Shown: piece by piece, positions 1-7,887 of the stretch
How positions within the stretch are numbered: the first letter of the stretch is position 1
How the letters are laid out: each line of letters starts with the position of its first letter
From: Clostridiales bacterium
Lineage (GTDB): Bacteria > Bacillota > Clostridia > Oscillospirales > Oscillospiraceae
Direction of reading: 5' to 3'
DNA: 64,000 bases
NCBI GenBank assembly: GCA_004557735.1
Contig: SFFV01000005.1
Location: forward strand, 34,866-98,865
The notes under the pieces: generated by a model
Seen by the model: the letters and a program-made list of their open reading frames with translations, nothing else
Databases searched by the model: none
Told to the model about the DNA's origin: nothing
Program-made: the position numbers and the translations under genes

Positions 1-25
1 TTCAAATGCTTGGGGAGGCGAAAGA

Positions 26-1039
26 ATGAGCAAAGATTTAGTTCCACAGATGGGGCAATTTGATGAGATTATTTCCATCATCGACAACGCGCGTACCCGC
101 GCTTTGAAGGCTGTCAATGCCGAACTGATCCAGATGTATTGGAGCGGTGGCGAATACCTTTCTGACCTCTGTGCCAACTCCAGATTTGGCGATAAGGTAA
201 TCGATGAGGTGGCTTCTTTTGTTGCACAGGCCAATCCCGGTATTAAGGGATTTAACCGCCGCGGTCTGTACCGCATGAAGCAGTTTTACGAAACTTACAA
301 GGACGACGAATTTGTGACACCACTGGTGACACAAATCAGTTGGACAAACCATCTGCTGATTATGTCCGGTTCCAAGTCTGCGGAGGAACGCCATTTTTAC
401 ATGACGCTGTGCGCGAAAGAGCATTACTCCAAGCGCGAACTGGAACGCCAGATGGACAGCGCTTACTATGAACGATACATGCTCTCTTCTCAGAAGTTGG
501 TGCCTGAGACGGTTTCTCAAAATGTGCGTGGCAGTATCCTGGATACCTATGTTCTGGAGTTCCTTGATCTGCCAGAGCAATTTTCTGAAAAGAATCTCCG
601 AAAAGCGATCATTGGCAATCTGAAACAGTTCATTCTTGAATTCGGTAAGGATTTCAGTTTCATCGGCGAAGAGTATCGTGTTCAGGTCGGTGGGCAGGAT
701 TTCTACATTGATCTCTTATTCTACAATCGAGCATTGTCCTGCCTTGTTCCGGTAGAACTGAAAATCGGAAAGTTTAAGCCTGAGCATATTGGACAGATCA
801 ACTTCTATCTGGAAGCCCTGGATCGTGATGTCAGAAAGCCAAATGAAAACCCCAGCGTCGGCGTGATTTTGTGCGCCGCCAAGGACGATGCGGTGGTTGA
901 GTACGCACTGAGCCGCAGCATGTCTCCCACGCTGGTTTTTGATTACACCCTTTGTCTGCCTGACAAGGAAGTGCTGCAGAACAAACTGCGTGAATTGACT
1001 GAACTTGCACTGGAAAGCGGCGAAGATGACGAAGAGTAA
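26..1039 (+). CDS. DUF1016 / YhcG-type PDDEXK nuclease-domain protein
   Basis: A 337-residue protein with the two-part build of the YhcG/DUF1016 family: an N-terminal helical DNA-binding-like region (about residues 10-150, with the family-like stretches RGLYRMKQFY and SWTNHLLIM) and a C-terminal PD-(D/E)XK nuclease fold (about 190-330). The likely catalytic core is visible as FYIDLLFYNR followed by VPVELKIGKF, giving the D...ExK pattern. Length is normal for the family, and the start is supported by a GGGGAGG ribosome site 8 bases upstream. Proteins of this family are common in mobile elements and defence islands; their exact substrate is not settled. It is followed by a SWIM protein and a serine recombinase on the same strand, and its base composition is lower in GC than the core genes, so it is probably cargo of an integrated element. 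Function beyond nuclease fold is inferred. Confidence 0.85.
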   Translation: MSKDLVPQMGQFDEIISIIDNARTRALKAVNAELIQMYWSGGEYLSDLCANSRFGDKVIDEVASFVAQANPGIKGFNRRGLYRMKQFYETYKDDEFVTPLVTQISWTNHLLIMSGSKSAEERHFYMTLCAKEHYSKRELERQMDSAYYERYMLSSQKLVPETVSQNVRGSILDTYVLEFLDLPEQFSEKNLRKAIIGNLKQFILEFGKDFSFIGEEYRVQVGGQDFYIDLLFYNRALSCLVPVELKIGKFKPEHIGQINFYLEALDRDVRKPNENPSVGVILCAAKDDAVVEYALSRSMSPTLVFDYTLCLPDKEVLQNKLRELTELALESGEDDEE

Positions 1040-1079
1040 CTCTCACCGCCAGCGAGAGAAAGATATGTGAGGTGACGGA

Positions 1080-1544
1080 ATGGGAGTCCTTGAATGTGCC
1101 AGCGGAGCATCCGTTTGGCGAGGTTATGATTATTACAAAGAGAATAAGGTTGTAAGCCTTGAAGAAATCGAGACCAATATCTTCACTGCAAAAGTTTCGG
1201 GAAACTCAAGTGAACCTTATTCCGTGGAACTTCACATTGACCATCCGAGAAAATCAAAATGCAACTGCCCTCATGCGGATGGGAAAAGAATCATCTGCAA
1301 ACACCTTGTTGCAGCATATTTTACTGTACTACCCGAAGAAGCCGATAAGTTCTATGCAGAAGCACTGGCCTATCAGGAGGAAGAGGAAAAACGGCAGGAT
1401 GAGCTTTCTGATAAAGTGTGTCACTATGTCTGGCACATGAAAAAGAGCGAACTGCAGGACGCTTTGTTACAGTTGTTATTTGAGGGTCCCGAATGGCAGT
1501 TTGACCGTTTTGTTCGGAAAAACGGATTGCAAGACGATTGGTAA
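1080..1544 (+). CDS. Small SWIM zinc-finger protein
   Basis: A 154-residue protein. Residues about 58-75 carry the SWIM zinc-binding pattern CxC...CxH (KCNCPHADGK then ICKHLV), which in other proteins binds DNA or protein partners. The rest is an acidic, helical C-terminal half with no domain I recognise. The start has a GAGGTG ribosome site and lies 40 bases after the nuclease gene; the recombinase begins 21 bases after it, so all three probably share a transcript. SWIM proteins of this size are often found next to helicases or nucleases, but no helicase is adjacent here. A role as accessory DNA-binding subunit is only a guess. Confidence 0.75.
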   Translation: MGVLECASGASVWRGYDYYKENKVVSLEEIETNIFTAKVSGNSSEPYSVELHIDHPRKSKCNCPHADGKRIICKHLVAAYFTVLPEEADKFYAEALAYQEEEEKRQDELSDKVCHYVWHMKKSELQDALLQLLFEGPEWQFDRFVRKNGLQDDW

Positions 1545-1565
1545 AAGATTGGAGGTGGACACTGT

Positions 1566-3212
1566 ATGAATGCCGTTATCTACGCCCGTTTTTCAAGCCA
1601 CAGCCAGCGCGAGCAGTCTATCGAAGGTCAGCTCAAAACCTGCTACAAATTTGCCGCAGACAACGGCTACACCGTCATAGGTGAGTATATCGACCGAGCA
1701 CAGAGCGGCACTAACGACAACCGCGCTGAGTTTCAGCGGATGATCGCAGACAGCGACAAGCACATCTTCAATGCAGTCCTTGTCTATCAGCTTGACCGCT
1801 TTGCCCAAAACCGCTATGACAGTGCCATCAACAAAGCCAAGCTTAAGAAAAACGGCGTCCGTGTGATCTCTGCAAGAGAGAACATCGCTGATGATGCCTC
1901 CGGTATTCTTGTGGAAGGTATTCTGGAAAGCATGGCGGAATACTACTCCGCTGAGCTGTCACAGAAAATTCATCGCGGTATGTCCCTCAATGCGCAGAAG
2001 TGTCTGTCAAACGGCAGCAATCCCGGCCTTGGCTTCAAGGTTGCTCCGGATCACACCTTCTATGTCGATGAAGATGAAGCCGTTGTTGTTCGTGAAATCT
2101 TCGAGCGGTATGGCAAGGGTGAAACCGTCACGGACATCATCAAAGACCTGAACGCGAGACAGATCAAAACCTCCCTCGGACGCGATTTCAACAAGAATAG
2201 CTTACATCGCCTGCTACGGAACAAGCGCTACATCGGCACTTATCTCTACAAGGGCGAAGAAACGCAGGGAGGAATGCCCCGCATCGTCAGCGATGAGGTC
2301 TTCGAGAGAGTACAGAGCATTCTGGACAAAAACAAAGCTGCCCCGGCAAGAAGCCGAGGCAAGGAAGAGTATCTGCTGACCACCAAGCTGTTCTGTGGCT
2401 ACTGCCACGAGATGATGACCGGCTATGGAGGCACCGGCAAGTCCGGTAAGGCGTACCACTACTACGCTTGCAAAAACGCCAAGAAGCATCTGTGTCAGAA
2501 GAAGGTCGTTGATAAGAAGCGAATCGAAGATATGGTCGTTGCGGCATGTCGGCAGATGCTGACAGACAGCAATATCCGGCGAATCGCAGAAGCTATCGAA
2601 GCGGTCTTCAAAAGTGAGTTTGACAGTTCTGCCATAAAGCGCATCAAGAGCGCCATTCAAGAAGCCGATACCGCCATTGAAAACCTCTGGCAGGCTCTTG
2701 AGAAGGGCCAGGGCGTTGAAACCATCATGGAGCGTATCAACAAGCGGCAGGAAGAAAAAGCCGAACTGGAGACTCAGCTGGCTATTGAAGCCAACAAAGA
2801 GCGTGTCATTTCTGCGCAGGAGGTTACGCACTTCCTGTCTGTGCTCCAGAAGAGCAATTTCGATGATCCCCTTAACCGCCGCGCCGTTATCAATATCTTC
2901 CTGAACAAGATCTATCTCTATGATGACAAGTTCAGGCTGGTGCTCAACGGCAGCGGACAACCTGTAGAAATCGACAATATCATGCTCGATGAGATCGATG
3001 ACTACTTTGACTCTCGAATTTCTGATTCGGCGGAGTGTTCGTCTATGGTTGCGGACGCTCCACCACATCGGAGCAAGCGATATAAGGCTTGCTCCGACTT
3101 TTTTACAAAAGGCAGAGCGCGCTCATGCCGCGATGGTACAGAGGACATTGGACGAGCGCTTGCTTTTTCAAAGGCGGTCTCGCCGTTGAAGTTCGATTCT
3201 TATGATGTGTAG
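1566..3212 (+). CDS. Large serine recombinase (resolvase/integrase family)
   Basis: A 548-residue site-specific recombinase. The N-terminal resolvase domain (about 1-140) begins MNAVIYARFSS with the catalytic serine near position 10 and the family motif YQLDRFAQNR; a recombinase domain follows (about 160-260, with GLGFK and IGTYLYKG), then a zinc ribbon (LFCGYCHEMM ... YYACKNAKKHLC) and a coiled-coil (about 350-420). Such enzymes integrate and excise mobile elements. The ribosome site GGAGGTGG supports the start. Oddity: a perfect terminator-type hairpin (3068-3104) lies inside the frame, and the last about 48 codons after it look unlike family sequence, so the frame probably continues past the original stop into junction DNA. 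The end lies 16 bases before a tRNA T-arm remnant, as expected for an integrase next to its attachment site. Confidence 0.88.
   Translation: MNAVIYARFSSHSQREQSIEGQLKTCYKFAADNGYTVIGEYIDRAQSGTNDNRAEFQRMIADSDKHIFNAVLVYQLDRFAQNRYDSAINKAKLKKNGVRVISARENIADDASGILVEGILESMAEYYSAELSQKIHRGMSLNAQKCLSNGSNPGLGFKVAPDHTFYVDEDEAVVVREIFERYGKGETVTDIIKDLNARQIKTSLGRDFNKNSLHRLLRNKRYIGTYLYKGEETQGGMPRIVSDEVFERVQSILDKNKAAPARSRGKEEYLLTTKLFCGYCHEMMTGYGGTGKSGKAYHYYACKNAKKHLCQKKVVDKKRIEDMVVAACRQMLTDSNIRRIAEAIEAVFKSEFDSSAIKRIKSAIQEADTAIENLWQALEKGQGVETIMERINKRQEEKAELETQLAIEANKERVISAQEVTHFLSVLQKSNFDDPLNRRAVINIFLNKIYLYDDKFRLVLNGSGQPVEIDNIMLDEIDDYFDSRISDSAECSSMVADAPPHRSKRYKACSDFFTKGRARSCRDGTEDIGRALAFSKAVSPLKFDSYDV
3068..3104 (+). 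terminator. Intrinsic terminator hairpin inside the recombinase frame
   Basis: An 11-bp perfect stem (TCGGAGCAAGC pairing with GCTTGCTCCGA), 8-base loop, then C and six T. It looks like the natural 3' end of the recombinase transcript, although the reading frame stays open through it. Confidence 0.75.
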
Positions 3213-3228
3213 TCTAAAGGCTGTTTCA

Positions 3229-3251
3229 GGTTCAAATCCACCCTCCGCTAA
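3229..3251 (+). other. tRNA 3'-end remnant, candidate attachment-site core
   Basis: GGTTCAAATCC followed by ACCCTCCGCTA matches a tRNA T-loop and 3' acceptor half, but the bases before it cannot form the 5' side of the T-stem, so the rest of the tRNA has been replaced. The same junction occurs at 45575-45597. Position just after the recombinase gene suggests an att core; the crossover point itself is inferred. Confidence 0.6.
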
Positions 3252-3417
3252 CTTTTTCCGCCTACTTTGCTCCGTGCATTTGCCCCAAAAGGTGCGCAGG
3301 ATTTTTGGCCCGAAAACGCGAAAAACCGGCCCCGGAACAGTCTCAACGACCATTCCGAAGCCGGTTTTCGCTTGTTTTACAGTATTTCGAGCTATTTCAT
3401 CCCCAAAAGCAAGAAAA

Positions 3418-3450
3418 TTGCCTGATTTGTCCGGTAGACAAATCAGGCAA
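3418..3450 (-). terminator. Terminator of the tRNA-Thr/tRNA-Tyr transcript
   Basis: Perfect 14-bp stem (TTGCCTGATTTGTC / GACAAATCAGGCAA) with a 5-base loop, followed on the minus strand by a T-rich run, 7 bases after the CCA end of tRNA-Tyr. Confidence 0.85.
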
Positions 3451-3456
3451 CTTATT

Positions 3457-3541
3457 TGGTGGGGGCGGGTGGATTCGAACCACCGTAGGCATTGCCAGCA
3501 GATTTACAGTCTGTCCCCTTTGGCCACTCGGGAACACCCCC
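3457..3541 (-). tRNA. tRNA-Tyr (anticodon GTA)
   Basis: An 85-nt class II tRNA on the minus strand. The acceptor GGGGGTG pairs with CGCCCCC, the anticodon loop is CTGTAAA (GTA), a long variable arm is present, the T-arm reads GGTGGTTCGAATCCACC, and CCA is encoded. It lies 28 bases downstream of tRNA-Thr in the same transcript. Confidence 0.95.
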
Positions 3542-3569
3542 ATATGCACTTTACCCACCAGGGAAAAGA

Positions 3570-3645
3570 TGGAGCTGGTAGACGGATTCGAACCCCCGAC
3601 CTGCTGATTACAAATCAGCTGCTCTACCGGCTGAGCTATACCAGC
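3570..3645 (-). tRNA. tRNA-Thr (anticodon TGT)
   Basis: A 76-nt tRNA on the minus strand. The acceptor GCTGGTA pairs with TACCAGC, the anticodon loop TTTGTAA gives TGT, the T-arm is GGGGGTTCGAATCC, and CCA is encoded. It is the first gene of a two-tRNA unit with its own promoter. Confidence 0.95.
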
Positions 3646-3664
3646 AGGAAATCCAGCGAGGGAT

Positions 3665-3693
3665 ATAATAGCAAATCCGATCCCATTTGTCAA
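3665..3693 (-). promoter_or_regulatory. Sigma-A type promoter of the tRNA-Thr/Tyr unit
   Basis: On the minus strand TTGACA (3688-3693) and TATTAT (3665-3670) are separated by 17 bases and sit about 20 bases before tRNA-Thr. Confidence 0.8.
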
Positions 3694-3708
3694 CATCAAA
3701 ATAAAAGT

Positions 3709-3741
3709 TTTCCGGCGGCAGAAGCTCTCTGCCGCCGGAAA
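3709..3741 (-). terminator. Terminator of the coiled-coil protein gene
   Basis: A stem of about 13 bp (TTCCGGCGGCAGA with its complement), followed on the minus strand by a T-rich run; it lies just after the stop codon at 3746. Confidence 0.8.
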
Positions 3742-3745
3742 CATT

Positions 3746-4189
3746 TTACTCCCCGGTATGCTCTTCCGCGGTCTCCGCAGCGGGCGTTTCGGGCTCTTCT
3801 TCGACCGTGATCTCGACGGAAATGTCTCCGCCGTCGCCTTCGTCCTGCGCGACAACATCCTCAAAGCCCGCGTCATCGCCCGCGTGGAACGAGCCCTTGA
3901 GCGAATCGATCTCCGACTGCATCTCTTCGATGCGCGCGTTGACCGCGTCCACTTCCTCGACGAGCTGTGCATACAGGCCCTCGGCGTCGTTGTGATGCTC
4001 CTCATAGTATGCCTTGCCGAGCTCGATGTACGCCTTCCTGAGCGCGTCCTTCTCCGACGTCAGCGCAATGGTGAGCTTGGCGAGACGGGCGGCGTCTTTC
4101 GTTTTGTCCATGGCGACGTTGGCGTATTCCGCGCCGCGCTCGCGCAGATTGGTGATGGTGTCCATAAGAGAATCAAAATTGAAGTTCAT
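3746..4189 (-). CDS. Hypothetical coiled-coil protein with acidic tail
   Basis: A 147-residue protein I cannot assign to a named family. Residues 1-100 are predicted to be mostly helical with heptad-like spacing (NLRERGAEYA ... VDAVNARIEEMQSEIDSL), so a coiled coil or small helical bundle is likely. Residues 101-147 are very acidic and rich in Glu, Thr and Pro, resembling a disordered tail. No signal peptide or membrane segment is seen. A GAGGA ribosome site precedes the start. The gene has its own terminator and is followed by tRNA-Thr; lgt lies upstream on the same strand, 37 bases away. Similar small proteins occur near cell-envelope genes in Clostridia, but no function can be given. Confidence 0.75.
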   Translation of the reverse strand: MNFNFDSLMDTITNLRERGAEYANVAMDKTKDAARLAKLTIALTSEKDALRKAYIELGKAYYEEHHNDAEGLYAQLVEEVDAVNARIEEMQSEIDSLKGSFHAGDDAGFEDVVAQDEGDGGDISVEITVEEEPETPAAETAEEHTGE

Positions 4190-4226
4190 GATCTGTTTCC
4201 TCCTTCAAAGTTTTGGTTTTCGGTTA

Positions 4227-5156
4227 TCAGACGGGTTTATCCTGCGGTTCGTTCGTTGCTTCTTCGTCTTTTTTTGCCGCATCGATCTGCGCGCGGACGC
4301 GGTTGACATAGAGATCCTCCGGCTTGTGCGGTTTCCGGCTCTGCACAACGAGGATCACAAGCGCAGCGAGGCACATGCCGCCGCCGATCACCTGCGAGGC
4401 GCGAACCGCCGTTCCGGGGATGAGCAGCGGCGATGTGCGCAGCGGCTCGAGCAGGAAGCGGATGAGACCGTACCAGACAAAGTACAGCAGCGCCGCCTGT
4501 CCGTCATACTGCCGCCCCCCCTTCTGTGTCCAGATCGCAAGGAAGATGAAGCCCAAGAGATTCCAGAGCGACTCATACAGGAACAGCGGGTGGACATAGT
4601 ACGTCGTGCCGCCGGTCGTGAGTCCCATGCGGCAGAAGACGTCCGTCACCTCGCCGATGTACTCGCGGTTCATAAAGTTCGACCAGCGCCCGACGATCTG
4701 CCCGATGAGCAGCCCGAGCACGACGCAGTCCATGATCGCGCCGAAGGGGATCTTCTTTTTTCTCGCGTACAGCCATACGCACAAAGTCGCGAGCAGCAGC
4801 CCGCCGGGGATGGCCGTGCCGCCCTCCCATATTTTGCACCAGTTCCAGAGCGTCTGCCATACGGTGTCGCCGACGTAGTTCGACCAGTGGCAGAAAACGT
4901 AATAGAGCCGCGCGCCGATGATGGCCGTGGGAAGCGCGACGAGCACAACGTCGGTCAGCGTGTCCTTGGAAACGCCGAAATCCTTCGGCGCGCGCCGCAT
5001 GCAGTAGAGCGCGGCGAGGATGAAGCCGAGGCCGATGATCGCGCCGTACCAGTAGAACGTATGGCCGAAGAGCGTGTATGTACCGCTCGGATCGACAGAA
5101 AAACTCTCGCCGAGCATGGGAAACGTGATGATCGCGCCGGGGAATGCTTCTGGCAT
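4227..5156 (-). CDS. lgt: Prolipoprotein diacylglyceryl transferase
   Basis: A 309-residue membrane enzyme that moves a diacylglyceryl group from phosphatidylglycerol to the lipobox cysteine of prolipoproteins, the first step in lipoprotein maturation. About seven membrane segments can be seen, starting at YWYGAIIGLGFILAAL. The family signature is present as GRWSNFMNREYIGE, and HPLFLYES and the C-terminal RFLLEPLR block also match. I chose the ATG at 5156 (MPEAFPG), which has an AAAGGAG ribosome site; a longer frame would overlap the upstream peptidase gene by about 70 bases with unlikely sequence. The last about 40 residues are a charged cytoplasmic tail. It sits 29 bases after an M16 peptidase gene on the same strand and may be co-transcribed. 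Confidence 0.95.
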   Translation of the reverse strand: MPEAFPGAIITFPMLGESFSVDPSGTYTLFGHTFYWYGAIIGLGFILAALYCMRRAPKDFGVSKDTLTDVVLVALPTAIIGARLYYVFCHWSNYVGDTVWQTLWNWCKIWEGGTAIPGGLLLATLCVWLYARKKKIPFGAIMDCVVLGLLIGQIVGRWSNFMNREYIGEVTDVFCRMGLTTGGTTYYVHPLFLYESLWNLLGFIFLAIWTQKGGRQYDGQAALLYFVWYGLIRFLLEPLRTSPLLIPGTAVRASQVIGGGMCLAALVILVVQSRKPHKPEDLYVNRVRAQIDAAKKDEEATNEPQDKPV

Positions 5157-5185
5157 GGGGAAAACTCCTTTCGCTGTGGTAAAAA

Positions 5186-6460
5186 TCAGGCGTTGGGTCG
5201 GATCACGGAGAGAGCCAGACGCTCCCGCGTGAGATTTTCGCAGAGGAACGCCTCGCACTCCGCGAGTGTGACGGATTCGAGCGCGGCGAACGCATCGAGC
5301 GCGTTCCAGCCGTCGAGCCTGCTCTCTGCAAGCGATACGGCATAGGCGGAAAAGGAATCGAGCGAGCCGAGCAGCCGGCCGTACTTCGCACGGCGGCAGC
5401 GCTCGAGCGCGTCCTTATCCAGCCCGTGCAGCGCAACGCCGGATACCGCCTCGTGCACTGCCTCCGCCACGGCGTCCGGATCGCGGCTCTGGGCGCCGAA
5501 GAACAGCGCGGCCGTTCCGGCGGCGGAGTCGTTTTCAACGGAAAAATCTCCGGTCAGAAGCCCTTTGGCATAAAGATCGTTGTAAAATGCCGAGGACTTG
5601 CCGAGCAGACACTCGCCGGCGAGCTCCGCAAGGAGCTTCTGCCGCTCTCTCGCCGCGCCGTCCGAAAGATACGGCAGCTTCACGCCGAGCAAAAACTGCG
5701 GCGCGGAAACGCTCATCGTTTTCTCGACGCGCTTCCTGCCCGGCAAAAGCGTTTCGGGCGCGCCGTAGTCGCGCTCCGGCTTCTCGCCGGGGGTGTCCGG
5801 CAGTATCTCGCGCGCCGCCGCGGCGATCGCCTCGGGGTCCACGTCGCCGACGCAGCAGAGCGCCATATTCGAGGGATGGTAAAAGACGCTGTGGCAGTGG
5901 TAAAGCGTTTCGGGCGTGATCTGCGCAATGCTCTCCACGGAGCCGGCAATGTTCTCGCGGATGGGGTGGCGGTCGTAGAGCGCGCTCATGAGCTGGAAGT
6001 ATCCGGCGTAGCCGGGGCTGTCCTCGCCCATGCGGATCTCCTGAGCGATGATGCCCTGCTCCTTGGCGACGCTCTCGTCGGTATAGTACGGCGTGGAGAC
6101 GTAGGTGAGCAGCAGCCGGAGATTATCCATGAAGTTTTCCGAGCCGGTGAAGTAATACGCCGTGAGGCCGGCGCCGGTGAAGGCGTTGGGGCTTGCGCCG
6201 AGCGCGGCGAAGTCGGAAAGGACGTTGCGCCCGTCCGGCATATCGAACATTTTGTGCTCGAGAAAATGGGCGACGCCCGCGGGCGTATCGATCCACTCGC
6301 CGTTTACCTTGAAGCGGCGATCCGCCCCGCCGTAGCGCGTGGCGAAAAAGGCCGCGTTTTTGCGAAAGCCCGGCTTTACCGCGACAAGGACGGAAAGCCC
6401 GTTCGGGAGAACTTCCTCGTACAGCGTTTCTCCGAGATCCGGATATTCGTGCTTTTTCAT
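5186..6460 (-). CDS. M16 family zinc peptidase, YfmH-like (catalytic partner)
   Basis: A 424-residue M16 (pitrilysin-type) peptidase of the half-size bacterial class. The inverted zinc motif HxxEH is intact at H65-F-L-E-H69, and the distal glutamate stretch EQGIIAQEIRM lies about 75 residues on. M16 members of this size act as heterodimers; here the partner is the next gene upstream, joined by an ATGA overlap (6457-6460), so the two are translated together. Homologous pairs (YfmF/YfmH in Bacillus) are thought to degrade peptides or process small proteins; the substrate here is unknown. No signal peptide is visible, so a cytoplasmic site is likely. The pair precedes lgt. Confidence 0.9.
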   Translation of the reverse strand: MKKHEYPDLGETLYEEVLPNGLSVLVAVKPGFRKNAAFFATRYGGADRRFKVNGEWIDTPAGVAHFLEHKMFDMPDGRNVLSDFAALGASPNAFTGAGLTAYYFTGSENFMDNLRLLLTYVSTPYYTDESVAKEQGIIAQEIRMGEDSPGYAGYFQLMSALYDRHPIRENIAGSVESIAQITPETLYHCHSVFYHPSNMALCCVGDVDPEAIAAAAREILPDTPGEKPERDYGAPETLLPGRKRVEKTMSVSAPQFLLGVKLPYLSDGAARERQKLLAELAGECLLGKSSAFYNDLYAKGLLTGDFSVENDSAAGTAALFFGAQSRDPDAVAEAVHEAVSGVALHGLDKDALERCRRAKYGRLLGSLDSFSAYAVSLAESRLDGWNALDAFAALESVTLAECEAFLCENLTRERLALSVIRPNA

Positions 6461-7746
6461 TCGGTCTCGGCATCCTCTCCCCGGAGAAAGTATACGGCGT
6501 CAAGCTCCACGCCGCGCGCGACGGCGGCCACATCCTCCGCCGTGACGGTCTCGGCGAGCGCCGCGATATCGTCCGGCGAGGCGTCCGTCCCCTGCACGGT
6601 CTCGCGCAGGTAGAAGTCCGCAAGATAATTCGGGCTGTCCGCGCCGGTACGAAGATCGTTTGCCACGGTGCGCCGCGCCGCGGCGAGCTCGGTCTCGGAA
6701 ATATCGCCTGCGCGCACCGCGTCGAGCTGGGCAAGGATCTCGCCCAGAGCCTCGCCGTACTTGTCAAACTCGATGCCGGAGAGCACCGCCATGATGCCCT
6801 TGAGCACGTCGGTGCTGGAAAAGGCATAATAGCAGAGCGAGAGCTTCTCGCGGACATGGAGAAAGAGCTTCGAGCTGACGCCCGCGCCGTATACGGCGTT
6901 GAATACGGCGAGCTTTGCCGGGTCGGGGTCGTCCATGCATTCGCCGAGCCGGAAGCCGACGGCGAGCACGCCCTGCGAGACTTCGTCCTCCTCGGTGAAG
7001 TACCGGGGCTTTTCCTCCACGGCGTTCATGCGGATGTCGGTGCCAAGATCGAGATCGATCTCGCCGCGCGGCAGCAGCGCGAACGCTTCGCGCAGCATAT
7101 CCGCCACTTCCTTTCCCGGACGGCTGCCGCAGTAGAAAAACTCCATCGGCGATGTGGCAAGAAGCTCCTTATAGTGCTTTGTGAGCTTCACATAGTGGAC
7201 GCTCCCGGCCTCGTCCGCCGTGCCGTAAGCGCCGACGGCATAATCCTCAAAGGCGCACATATTCTCCCGCAGACGCTGGAACGCCCAGCTTCGCTTGTCG
7301 TTTTTCACGCGCTCAATGCGTTCAACGAGCTTTTCGCGCTCGGAATCGACGTGCGCGGGCAAAAACAGCCCGCCGCGCGTCGCAGGGGAGAGCCAAAGCT
7401 CGCCGAGCAGGGATATGACCTCGCCAAGCACATCCGTCTCTCCGGGAAGAAAGGCGTCCTCGGCAAAGCCCGCATGGAAGCCGACGGCCTGGATCTCGCC
7501 GAGCTTTCGCACCGACGGTTCGATCTCCGCGCCGTAGAGCGCGTCGAGCCGCCCGGAGATGCGGCGCATATCCGGAAGCGACTTTGTGCCGCGCCGCAGC
7601 ACATACGGCAGCAAGGCGTTTTCCGCCGCCGTTTCGCGGCGCAGCTGCGTGAGCAGATATGCCGTGAGACAGCCGGTTTTGAATTTGTCGGTCTGCACCG
7701 CCGTCAGTGATACGCAGGGGAACAGCTCTTCCCGGAAGTATTCCAT
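6457..7746 (-). CDS. M16 family peptidase-like protein, YfmF-like (non-catalytic partner)
   Basis: A 429-residue M16-fold protein that lacks an HxxEH zinc site, as expected for the inactive subunit of a bacterial M16 heterodimer. Recognisable M16 features are SEREKLVERIERVKND in the N-terminal domain and the C-terminal motif SSKLFLHVREKLSLCYY, close to the substrate-binding R/Y motif of the family. I chose the ATG at 7746 (MEYFREELF) with an AGGGGTG ribosome site; the frame upstream of it crosses a repeat element and is not credible as protein. It overlaps the start of the YfmH-like gene by 4 bases. Confidence 0.88.
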   Translation of the reverse strand: MEYFREELFPCVSLTAVQTDKFKTGCLTAYLLTQLRRETAAENALLPYVLRRGTKSLPDMRRISGRLDALYGAEIEPSVRKLGEIQAVGFHAGFAEDAFLPGETDVLGEVISLLGELWLSPATRGGLFLPAHVDSEREKLVERIERVKNDKRSWAFQRLRENMCAFEDYAVGAYGTADEAGSVHYVKLTKHYKELLATSPMEFFYCGSRPGKEVADMLREAFALLPRGEIDLDLGTDIRMNAVEEKPRYFTEEDEVSQGVLAVGFRLGECMDDPDPAKLAVFNAVYGAGVSSKLFLHVREKLSLCYYAFSSTDVLKGIMAVLSGIEFDKYGEALGEILAQLDAVRAGDISETELAAARRTVANDLRTGADSPNYLADFYLRETVQGTDASPDDIAALAETVTAEDVAAVARGVELDAVYFLRGEDAETE

Positions 7747-7778
7747 GCGGTCACACCCCTTTTCCTTTGTTTGAATAA

Positions 7779-7832
7779 GGCTCCCCTGTGCAAAGGGAGC
7801 TGTCGGCCGCAAGGCTGACTGAGGGATCGTTT
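7779..7832. repeat. Short dispersed repeat of gut-Clostridia type
   Basis: About 55 bases with two small inverted repeats (GCTCCC/GGGAGC and TCGGCC...GGCTGA). The wording, a CTCCC arm, GTGCAAAGGGAG, then a second arm ending in GACTGAGGGA, matches a short intergenic repeat I know from several Ruminococcaceae genomes. Family membership is from memory; only one copy occurs in this window. Confidence 0.5.
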
Positions 7833-7887
7833 TCTTGAGTATATCACGTTTTTTCCGCCGTTCATAGCGCAAATGTGAATTTTTTCC

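Larger units (their letters stand above)
3229..3450 (-). repeat. 220-bp tRNA-associated repeat, copy A (inverted partner at 45374-45597)
   Basis: Read on the minus strand this follows tRNA-Tyr and contains a 14-bp terminator stem, a second GC-rich hairpin (about 3324-3366), and ends with the reverse complement of a tRNA T-arm and acceptor (GGTTCAAATCC then ACCCTCCGCTA on the plus strand). By eye it is about 90% identical to the segment after tRNA-Gln at 45374-45597, in opposite orientation. The similarity stops at the T-arm, where accessory DNA starts, which fits a recombination junction. Confidence 0.85.

Noticed and set aside
3202..3810. Short frames over the repeat and the two tRNAs
   Set aside because: They translate tRNA genes and terminators, and no ribosome site or homology is seen.
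4014..5345. 443-codon plus-strand frame over lgt
   Set aside because: Antisense to lgt, whose membrane helices and signature are clear.
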